Origin: Themeda triandra
Lineage: Eukaryota; Streptophyta; Magnoliopsida; Poales; Poaceae
Direction: 5' to 3'
DNA: 64,000 nt
NCBI GenBank assembly: GCA_018135685.1
Contig: JAENPR010001608.1
Location: forward strand, 62,001-126,000
Shown here: one piece after another, positions 54,849-64,000 of the stretch
Position numbering within the stretch: position 1 is the stretch's first letter
Layout: the number at the start of each line of letters is the position of its first letter
Translations under genes and position numbers: made by a program
Notes under the pieces: model-generated
Databases searched by the model: none
Seen by the model: the letters and a program-made list of their open reading frames with translations, nothing else
What the model was told of the DNA's origin: nothing

Positions 54849-55633
54849 CCAAATCGAAGGAGAGTCGTAGTGAACCCTCTCGAGCGCTCCCCGCCAGATC
54901 CGCTCGGCCCCCTCGGTTTCGCTTCCGGCGATCTCGCTGAGGAAGAGAAGGCCGGGAGATGGGCCCCTTCTACTACTTCGTAGATCCAGTAGCTAGTAGT
55001 AGTTGGAGTGACCTCACGGTGTCCTGTCCTTTGTGGCGTCCGCTACCTCGCGCCGTCGTCGTCGTCGTCGTGGCCGTTGTCGTCCTCGTCGTCGTCGATG
55101 TGTGCTCCAAGGTTAGCACCAATAAAATCAGTTCGTTTCCTACCCAGATTTCTTCTTCTTCATCCCATCCTCCACACCCACCTATCTTCGCCGAGATCCG
55201 CTCCCGCTCGTTCCATCCCCGTCCCCCGCCCATATCTCGTCTCCACACAGCGGCCGTCTCGGTCCCGCGATAAGCTCTTCAGCAAAGTGGCTTTTTTTTG
55301 GTGTTGGTTCATCGATTCGGCCACCATCTGGGACCTTGGTTCGAGCTTCCTCTTCAAACTCCGGTGACGACTTCATCAACATCCTTCGGTCCGGCGGTGT
55401 CCGCTTCACCATTGGTTCAACCGGCCCACCTTCAATGCGAGGTCCAACCATCCGGTGCATGCGTCCGCGAGCCCTCGCGACCCACCGCCGGCGGACTCGT
55501 CCTACGCCATCGCCGTCGACTTAGCTGTCTTTCTTTACGTTGTAGGACTTTGTTGTAATTTGGTACTCTATGGAGGACCTATATGTAAGAATGCCGCCGT
55601 GATAATATAATATATTTTGTTGTTGTAAAAAAA
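54849..55633 (+). mobile_element. Poly(A)-ended non-LTR insertion of unknown type, 785 bp
   Basis: A perfect 14-bp duplication, ACGCATTGTACTCG, flanks it (54835-54848 and 55634-55647), with an A-run directly before the right copy and TTGTTGTTGT before that. This is the signature of L1-type target-primed reverse transcription. The insert is GC-rich in its first 600 bp and AT-rich at its 3' end. No RT is present. It could be a SINE-like element, an internally deleted LINE or a processed copy of a host transcript. Short frames (for example 55008-55367) show no known domain. Confidence 0.75.
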
Positions 55634-55647
55634 CGCATTGTACTCGT
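55634..55647 (+). repeat. 14-bp target duplication, right
   Basis: ACGCATTGTACTCG, directly after the A-run. Confidence 0.85.
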
Positions 55648-55667
55648 CTTGCGTCATGCATCTATAT

Positions 55668-55760
55668 CTCTTATATGATAAACCCCACTAGCTATTTCTC
55701 TTGCCATGCAAAGTGTCCACATCATCATCCACTCAACATCCCACTAAAGACATTCAATTA
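55668..55760 (+). mobile_element. Helitron 5' end, same family as 10517-10796
   Basis: TCTCTTATATGATAAACCCC follows an A and aligns with the 5' end of the short Helitron at 10517 (shared TCTCTTATAT, AAAC.CCAC, TATTTCTCTT, GTCCAC). I did not find a matching hairpin and CTAG end downstream, so its length is unknown. Confidence 0.55.
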
Positions 55761-57500
55761 AAGTGTTCCATGTCACCATCCACTAACACATCCAACTAAT
55801 ACATGCCATTATGTTTCATTCAAACTATTCACGTTAATATACCAGAACATTTATTAACATATTTTGTTGTCCAAAAAATCATCCGCTAATATGTATTATG
55901 ATATTTATTCAATGATATTAGCAGATACAAGTAGAATAATCTCATCGGCGATTCCTGCAAAGAACGCACGAGGTTTTCTCCTAGTTCAATAGATGACGAG
56001 GTCTTTGAGGAGGCACAAACGGCCAAACACTCGAAGTAGCTGACGAGCCACCGACCAAACAAGCTCAAGGCAGGGACATAAAGCATCTCTCTCTCTCTCT
56101 CTCTCTCTCTCTTTTGCTGATTGCACAACAACTTGATTGTGGCTAAATATTGCATTTCTATAATACAATATGACCAGTATGCTTATGTTTACCTATTTGA
56201 GCTTCATTCCTTGAATGATATACCGCACCACTCAAACACTGATTGCTTGGTGTTGGACGTTTACTTCACCAACAATGATGGTGATGACAAAACAATGAAG
56301 GGTGTTTATATCTGACAATGACATAATTCCATCCAATTTTCAAATATACACTAATCCAGCTAGCCCTTTAATAGCTTAATGAACACACAACATACAAATA
56401 TAATCATTAGAGTATTACATCCATAAATCATGTTCACAACAAGAATACTTTTTTAAAAAAAACAATAGACGCTAATGTCATATCTTTGTCAAGTGATGTC
56501 CTAACACAAGCGGTACAAAGATTTCATACTAAAGGTAGTGATCTCTACATATACATAATGAAATGACATAGTTGTGCTCCTCCTACGTGGTACTCCTGCT
56601 TGCAAGGCATTTTTTTTTTCCTAAAAAAAAATAGTGTATCCTTTGGATTGGTAGCCAATGCACCATCGAACCCCTCTTATTCATCTCTTATCAAATGCAA
56701 GAAGATTATTGAAAAGCACATAGACTTAACACCTGAATAAAGTAGTAGAACTAATAATATTAACATACAATTCCTTTAGTTACCAAGCCAAATGCACATT
56801 TACTACCTTGCCATAGAATCAAAACAATTTGCTACCCGAATAAAGATATGTCCTAATGACGAAATATAACAAATGCACATTTACTATCTTGCCAATAACT
56901 CCATGAACAAGGGAACATTAGAAAGATAGTGGCATGTTCATATGAGATGCCCTCTTGGTCTAAAAAATGAATGACACGGGCACAGATGACATAACCTTTT
57001 TGTTGCGGTCTATGTCATATGGAATCAGTGTTCTATCCTCCCCGATACAAGGGTCTACAATGACTTGACAAAATTCAACACAAAGATGATATCTCATAGA
57101 AAGGTTTGTATCCCTTGTCCCAAAATAGATGTTATTCTTGCTTCATGAGAAGTCAATTTTTTAAACGTTGACCCATTATATATTAAAGAATACTAATATC
57201 TATAATACATAATTAGGTACATTAGATCGTACTTTCATAAATACTTATTTGGAGTTACAAGTGTTGCATATAGTTTCTATAAGTCTGTATGACTTGGGTA
57301 GAAAATATAACCGCTGAGGAACAATAAGGTTTTTATTTGTTTTTAAGACAAAGAACTCTGACAATCATGCTCATTTGGTATGATATTATAGCAGCTCTCG
57401 TCATTGCTATATCATGTGTTACAACTTAGACAATTTCAGTACTTGCAACCCACAAACACAAAGTTTTAGGTTCTTATGAGCTAAGAATCCCAAACATAGA
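55761..57500. other. AT-rich intergenic DNA
   Basis: No gene recognised. A TC microsatellite lies at 56086-56112. A decayed Stowaway-like start (CCCTTGTCCCAAAATAGATG) lies near 57112. Confidence 0.45.
56086..56112. repeat. (TC)n microsatellite
   Basis: Uninterrupted TC repeat, about 13 units. Confidence 0.95.
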
Positions 57501-57507
57501 GAAGTAG

Positions 57508-57995
57508 ACAGTCACAATGCAAGACTCTATCGTAGAGTCTAAAACTATTTATTACCCTCCTATTTATTGTGTTTTGCTGATGTTGCGGTATATTTACCTC
57601 AAAGATTGTGGACTTGGAGCCTAAGGGCATTCACAGTGCAGACTCTATCATAGAGTCTAAGAGCATTTATTATCCTCCTATTTATTGTGTTTTCGATGTG
57701 GCGGTATATTTATTGAAGAGATTTTAAAAATCAAGACTCCAAGTTTTATTTAGACTCCAAGTCTACAATCTTCGAGGTAAATATATCGCCACATCAAGCC
57801 AAAATACAACAAATATGAGGGTAATAAATAGTCTTGGACTTTACGATAGAGTCTTGCATTGGGACCGCCTAAATAAAACTTGGAGTCTTGATTTTTCTCT
57901 CTCTTCAATAAATATCTTGTCACACCAAAGAAACACAAATAAATAGGAGTGTAATAAATAGTCTTAGACTCTATGATAGAGCACTATGAGTGTCC
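57508..57995. mobile_element. Outer Tourist/Harbinger-type MITE, interrupted by its own kind
   Basis: The left arm (57508-57624) carries GACTCTATCGTAGAGTC and the right arm (57873-57995) the complementary GACTCTATGATAGAGC. Between them lies a complete relative at 57625-57869. Ends are near GACAGTCACAATGC and GCACTATGAGTGTCC; TAA follows on the right. Confidence 0.65.
57625..57869. mobile_element. Inner MITE of the same family, 245 bp
   Basis: It starts GGGCATTCACAGTGCAGACT and ends TTGCATTGGGACCGCC, with a TAA duplication at 57622-57624 and 57870-57872. The arms are complementary almost end to end (for example GGACTTTACGATAGAGTC against GACTCTATCATAGAGTC). Confidence 0.75.
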
Positions 57996-57998
57996 TAA

Positions 57999-58354
57999 GG
58001 CTAGTCTCAATGCAAGGTTTTACTATTACGATTTTCAAAATGTAAAATTTTGACGTGAAATAGATGTCTCTCTCAATGCTAATTTCATTGCACAATTTCA
58101 TATGCTATTTTAGACTTTAGCGGGTCCTACTGTCTCTCTCAATGCTATTTTAGGCTTGACATGAAACGCTCGTGCCCCTCAATGCGGATTTCATCCCATG
58201 TCACGGTGCAGGGAAACGTCGCCCGGATCGTGTCGTGGGGATGAAACGAATTCCTTTTCTCTCCTATCGTTTCATGCAAAAAGTACAAATCGATGATGTG
58301 TCGTGTGTATTTAATATGCATGAAATCTCCGTAAAACCCCCATTAAGACTAGCC
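57999..58354. mobile_element. Third TAA-target MITE, 356 bp
   Basis: Inverted ends GGCTAGTCTCAATG (57999) and CATTAAGACTAGCC (to 58354), with TAA at 57996-57998 and 58355-58357. Tourist-like (PIF/Harbinger). It directly abuts the outer MITE of the neighbouring pair. Confidence 0.8.
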
Positions 58355-58357
58355 TAA

Positions 58358-60960
58358 GTTGTATATTAAAGACCGATAAACATTAACTAAGCAACAATTC
58401 ATCGTTTTCAAGAGAGGACAATCATTCGATAATCATTCATGAAGCATATGGAAACTAAAAGAGAAATATTTTTGGCAACAAAGATTTTGCAAGATTGGAT
58501 CTGTCGCGATTTTTTTACTAACAAGACAAAATCACAACTACAAGGCGACGATTTGTTGACCACAAATCTGTCGATTCTTGTAACGGGCAAAAACCAAATA
58601 AACCCGAAATCCATTACAAAAAAGGTCCATCCATTACGAAGTATCACAATAGAGCCCATCGTAAGGAGCCCGTCTACCGGCGATTCCATCTCCGGCCGGG
58701 TGGTGGTGATAATGGACGGAGTTGTTGCTTCACCGGTGTTGGCAAAGCAGCAGCTGAAGCTGTGGTTGTGCATGGCCATCATCGTGCATCTGGAACTCTG
58801 GAAGAACATATAGTTTCATGAGCAATATGAATATAATAGAGAACAGTGATTGAGAAAAGCTTTCACTAACGCTTTCCAAGAATTAGTATTTCTTCTAGAT
58901 GAACCAACAGTTATTAAAAGAAATGCCCATGCATGCGGCATACGGCTGTTTGCAAACAAAAGGAGGCTTCGTTTTCGGACAAAGACAACTCAACCCTCAT
59001 CCATAGCCACAGCCACAACCACCGCCACTCACGCTCGATTTCAACAACAACAAGCATCAACAACTCAAAAAACTTCAACAACTACAAACCTAAAGGAGCC
59101 GAACTAAATCAAACAAAAAACCAAAAATCTTAAACAACTACACGTCTAAGAGACGAGACCTAAAGCCACCTTTCACTACCACATGTTGTCTTCAATTTTG
59201 CAGAAGCCTCAGGTGATTCTGTTGTTAAAATGGAGCCCTTACCATGCTTGTATCTCTACTCATGCACAATGTATGCATGCTAATCCAATACACATTTAGA
59301 AATGCAATATGGCATAGTGTTCCCTAAATCAATCTAAACCTAGCTACCGAATTAATGATGACTTGCAAATATAGCAACACTAACATGGAGCATGATCCAT
59401 TTCTTTCTCAAATGCGCAAGGAGCATTATCCATTGCAGCAGTGACAAAACTGTCAGAACATGTGATAAGGTCATAGGAAAATCTGGAGGTTTATAGCGCA
59501 CAAAGACTAGAATGGAAAGGAAAACAGGACAGGGTGAATGGATCTTTAGTGGTAGTTGAGACTTAGACATATCATCTCAACTCTCCAAAAATGTCCATAA
59601 ACTTAGGGAAAGTACTATTCCTTTTAGATAACATAATATAGTAATAATGTAAACCATTCATTGGTAACATAAGAGGTTGTGGATTGAAGATTCCTATTCA
59701 ACTTCCAAGCGAAAAGGTCAAGTTAGAGAGCAAACGGGGTGGACTTGCACACCTTAAAGTCTTACCCCGCTTCCGAAGACAAAGATTTATCGAGGAATCC
59801 AGCGACCTCCTTGACAGCGGGCGCATCATGTATCGCAAGTGTCCGAGGCTGCTTCCACCGTGTGAGAGGTCACATTTTGACTCGCTTGTCATAGCCTCCG
59901 AGAGAAGAGAGTAGTTCCATCATCCTTCCAAGGCCGAGCAGAGGACACCGCATAAATAAGGACAACATAACTAGATAACGTATATGAATATATGGTAATC
60001 CAAAGAAGGTAAACTCACTAATAAGTGAACTCAAATAAATAAGGTCAAAAACTAAAAAAAATTGCCTACAACTACAACCACAAATGATCAACTTGACCTA
60101 AAGCTACAAACAAATAACTCTTACATTGATCAGCCACAACCACAATTAACTAGCGGCTACAACCAACTAAAGACACTCATTCGATACAACTCCAAAGGAG
60201 ACGAACTAAAGCCACCAAAGCAACCTCAAACACAACCCAGACTTCAGTTGCATTATCAACTACACACAAACCTCAAATGCAGTGCAACTTGACCCTGACC
60301 ACAACAAGCGCCACAGATGCAAATACACCCTCAAACACAACTTGCCCCCTGCATTTCAACAAGCGACCAAGACCCCAACCCCAACCTCGGGCACATCGCA
60401 ATCACGGGAACCCTCACAAATACAGCTACAATCCCAACTAAATAAGACACATTGAAACAAAGAAGACATAAACAGACTTTCAAATACAACACAAAATAAA
60501 ACCATTGTGCACACTGCTCTTGTTATGGTGTAGTGGACGGAAAAAAGGCAAAGAGGACTCCAACTTGGCCAACTCACATAGTGCATACAATTCATCTACT
60601 CAAATATTTGCCCTTACAAAAGGACATTAACATCTACATCAAAAAAGTCTTCCAAGATAATCAAACTAACCACAAAGAAACAACATCTAATTCTGAAGAA
60701 TCGGGCCAAACATTTGAAAACACGAGTTGTATGAAGCGAAAACACAGGAATAAAATTTAGACTTCGAAATGCTAGACAATACCAAACCATTTTAGGCTAG
60801 ATTGAAAACACTAGAATTAAGCGTATACCAAAACTGCAAAGCTAACTACTATCAACCAAGGCATTTAGGATTGAGGCTTGAGTACAAAAACAATTGTCCA
60901 AACTAGAACTCATTTGGTTATGGACCCAAGCCAATCTTGGGACAAAAATAAACTAATCTA
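58358..60960. other. Unassigned region, CAA/ACA-rich on the plus strand
   Basis: Overlapping frames at 58408-58809 (minus) and 58439-58813 (plus) and at 59684-59914 show no domain. The stretch is rich in CAACAA, CCACAACC and ACTACAA words, most densely at 58990-59110 and 60060-60300. No gene can be supported. Confidence 0.4.
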
Positions 60961-62110
60961 TTATTGGCATGCATGCCATGCTTGAGACCCTTAATTCCAA
61001 CTAACATGCGGCAAGCGAAGCCGGATCTCGCCAGTGCATGTGCACCCCTCACGCCACCCCCCACCCAATCCTTCCGTGGTCTCGTTGTAAAAAAACCTTC
61101 CGTGGTCCCGTACTTGAAACATCGGCGCCGAAGCCAAACGCCCCGGATGAAAAGGCAAATAGCTCACGAAATCAATGACGGAAAACACAACAAAGATCTA
61201 CGAGGCTCTTGGGAAGGCACGGTGAGGCTCCCCTGCACAAGCTCGACGGGAGGGTCGCGGGGCACCGCAACATCCGCTGCTCGATGCGGCTCGTACCACC
61301 ACGGCACAACCACAACAAAAACGCACGGCGAGGCTGGGCGGGAGGACAGCGAGGATAAGCGGGGAGGCGTGGCAAGGCTACGCCGGAGGGCGGCGAGAAG
61401 CGGCGCAAGCTGCGCCGCGCGGCCACCGCTGCGTGCGCCGGGGTGGAAGGAGCGGAGGCGGCGAGGATTAGGGGAAATGTGGTGGGAGATAAAAAGATAA
61501 GGATGGGCGCGGATTTCAAAAAATATAACTAGGTCTTAGAACCCGGGGTTTGCGGACTCGCTAGCACTTGCGAGCCCGTCATCCTTGCGGACCAAATACA
61601 AAATGCGGCGCGAATCTTGAAGCAAAATCAACATTCTAGGATTAGACGGATAAACATCAACAAAATCTGTTGACGGGAATTTGTTATATATCTCGTTAAT
61701 GATTTCTTTTCCTTTTATCTCATTGAATTTTGGACCGTCGATTTATTTTGAGATCTGTGTTGTCTATTGGTGTTGTTGGGTCCATTGTTTGTTTTCGGAC
61801 CCGCTCATCCATCATCTCTTCCGGTGGGTGACGGGCCGCAACCTTTCCTCCATCCTCTGCCCAAGCGCGGCGCGCATCTCCGGCACTGCGCCCGCCCCAC
61901 CCAAGGCCGCGGCAAAGCGGTCCTCTATGGCGCGGGCGCGAGGCCCGTGCGAGCTCCGGCGGCGGTGCGGGCCGTGGCGGACGAGGTCCCGGCGGCGGCA
62001 CGGGTCGTGCGTAGGTGATCTCTCCCGAGTAGTGTGGGCGCGACCGTCTCCAACGACGAGGGCGCAGGCCACCATTGCTAGAGCTCGGCAGGTACCTTCG
62101 TACTTTGCAT
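60961..62110. other. GC-rich region with possible gene fragments
   Basis: Two GC-rich islands (61010-61490 and 61790-62095) give overlapping frames on both strands (for example 60964-61500 plus, 61172-61519 minus) with no recognised domain. A plausible donor site (GGCAG|GTACCT) lies near 62092 on the plus strand. Confidence 0.3.
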
Positions 62111-64000
62111 GCACTTTCCCTTGATTTTAGCTCTGTTGTTTGGGGTCATTGGTTCAGTAGGTATTTTTTTCTGTAGCTGTTTGATTGATTGTTCTAAAAT
62201 GCGATGGTATGTTGGATGTATTTGGTTCGAGTCCATGGTGGAAATGGCAATGAGAGACTTCCTGGTAGAGACACATGAGGAGATGCTTGACGGATGTCAC
62301 GAGCTTCCGAGATCGGATGACCTCTGCAGACCAAAAAAGCGATGTGCTTGGCAAATTTGTCGGAGGCTATGCGGCATGGTGTGCTGACGGGCTTCTTGGC
62401 CTGTTGACTTTTGAAGAGAGGCTCACCGCGGCGAGAGGGCTTGAGCACCAATGACAGGTATGCATGTAAGCCCGAATTTTGACTGAGCAAGAGCCTTGAA
62501 CAGACCATAAGCTATTCATAGATTGTGTTGGATTACGAGTCAATTAGTTACAATGTTGTTAGAGGGCCCCACGTGTACTCTATTTCTTACACCATGCAGC
62601 GCAGCTGCATATGCCATCAGCAACACGCACGCACAACCTGACTGCGTATTGTTAATACAGTATTACTTGACATGGAATTTTACTGCATATTGTGTTGCTG
62701 GTCTTTTGTTTGTAGTGTTAGATCTGTTCATTTTTGGCACCTATGTGGTATTAAAGTACTGATTAGATGATTCTAGAGTACCGTTTGTCAGATAAAAATC
62801 TGCTATTTTTGTTTCCTTTTGGTTTAAGTAATTTGAGGAACTCATTAACTTTTAATCTAACTAAGTATATATATAAAAGTAAACTCTTTAGTTTATGCAA
62901 ACTCATTTAACTTTAATCTAATTAATTATTGGACTGTTACCTTGCAACAACATTCTCGGCTTGCAGCTCTATAAATGATCTTACTCGATTCTCAGATTCC
63001 CTTCAAGACATCTAAATGGATGATGCAAATTCGAGTTTCGGATCACGCTATATCTAGCTGCTATCTCTACATGTGTCTCTATGTATTGTGTCCTTTGCCT
63101 TTACTCTGTGTGTGTGTCCTGTTCCATTTCTTTTTCACGGGTTAGCTCGCTTGCCGAATAAGCTTTTGTTCGGTTTTAGATGTGCTGATTTTTTGAGTGT
63201 TTTATTTTTATTTTGTTATTAGCTATAATTTTTATAGTTTTGATTTGTCTATTTTAGTTGAGATGATTGTGTATTTGTAGCAGCTCTATGGAGATTTTTA
63301 TATATATTTGACTTGTTTTAGTAGATCTGCATTTCTGTTGTTTTAGAATGTGTGTAGTTATTTGTGCTTCTTTTAGCTGTAATATTCAGTGGTCAATTTA
63401 GTTGAGTTGATTGTGTTTTGTAGCTTTAATGTTCAGTTATAATATAGATTATAGTTGATTTGATTTTTGTAATGGTGAATTTTGTTTTCCGACTTATATT
63501 TGACTAGTTGAGTTATTGATGTGATGATCATTTGATGTGTGAAGGAGCAATAAGTGTATTTGAGTTGAGCTTTTTCGTTGTATTGTTCGTAGTTGTATTG
63601 GTCAATTTAGTCGTATTTGAGTTGTTTTTTTAACCTATGATCACTGTGTTGTGCAGATCTGATTTTCTAATTTGTTTTGAGTTGTTAATTTTTTTTAGCT
63701 TTTGGGCCTTTTTCTAGGCTTCATCCCCTTTTTAGGTTGTGCTTAGGTATGTGTATTTGTCTTTTGTCTTTTGAGGGACCCAAAGCCAATTGATGTTGGT
63801 TTCTTTCTGGGATGTGCTTTGAGATTTTTTACTTATATTTTTGTTTTTTTAGTTGATAAAAATTTCTAATTTTTTTGTTTTTGATTTTTAGTTTTCTCTA
63901 TGTTGTTTTTGGCTTGGAACTTGAGCTATTTCAGTAATGTGTATTTTCACACTTTTAATGGTGAATTTATAGTTGAGTTATTTTTATTGTTTTAGATGTA
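62111..64000. other. T/G-rich unassigned region, possibly intronic
   Basis: Frames at 62109-62387 and 62523-62762 are short and unrecognised. From about 63100 the plus strand is very T/G-rich with repeated TTTAGTTGAGTTGATTGTG words, the opposite asymmetry to 58.9-60.3 kb. The window ends inside this stretch. Confidence 0.4.

Overview
The window looks like a repeat-dense, accessory stretch of a grass (Poaceae) nuclear genome. The signs are LTR retrotransposons with plant-type tRNA primer sites, a CACTA transposon with TTTGCCGATGGC-type subterminal repeats, a PIF/Harbinger transposase remnant, Helitron ends, TAA-target MITEs and L1-type insertions. The species cannot be named. I recognise no rRNA, tRNA or CRISPR sequence. 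Host coding sequence is scarce: a possible exon at the left edge (minus strand, 1-97) and one small gene with a TATA box (minus strand, 46479-46976).

Layout, left half. 711-8393 is a three-layer nest. A Stowaway-like MITE relic was hit by a Mutator-like element (771-8184, 9-bp target duplication). That was hit in its right terminal inverted repeat by a Ty3/gypsy chromovirus (1599-8139, 5-bp duplication, 1103-bp LTRs). The chromovirus keeps gag, protease, RT and RNase H but has lost its integrase region. A short Helitron (10517-10796) abuts a decayed Harbinger transposase (10797-11950). A complete CACTA element fills 12689-22716. It has 13-bp inverted repeats, a TGT duplication, decayed TNP2-like and TNPA-like genes on the minus strand, and a long palindrome near its right end.

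Layout, right half. 24241-43040 holds a LINE-type gag-like pseudogene cut in two by a minus-strand Copia-type element (24670-42313) that carries only gag. One LTR of that element was hit by an Athila-like Ty3/gypsy element (24696-32652), which has gag, protease and an ATHILA-type accessory ORF with its own TATA box and MSA-like motifs. An L1-like insertion (43762-45557) and the small host gene follow. Next comes a 5.3-kb Helitron candidate (48487-53826), a poly(A)-ended insertion (54849-55633), a second Helitron 5' end (55668) and a cluster of three MITEs (57508-58354). 58.4-64 kb is unassigned and strongly strand-asymmetric in composition.

How the parts interact. Almost every open frame belongs to a mobile element, and almost all are broken. 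None of the LTR elements could move alone: one lacks integrase, one has only gag, and one has gag and protease but no RT or integrase. They would need enzymes supplied in trans. The target duplications give a clear insertion order in both nests.
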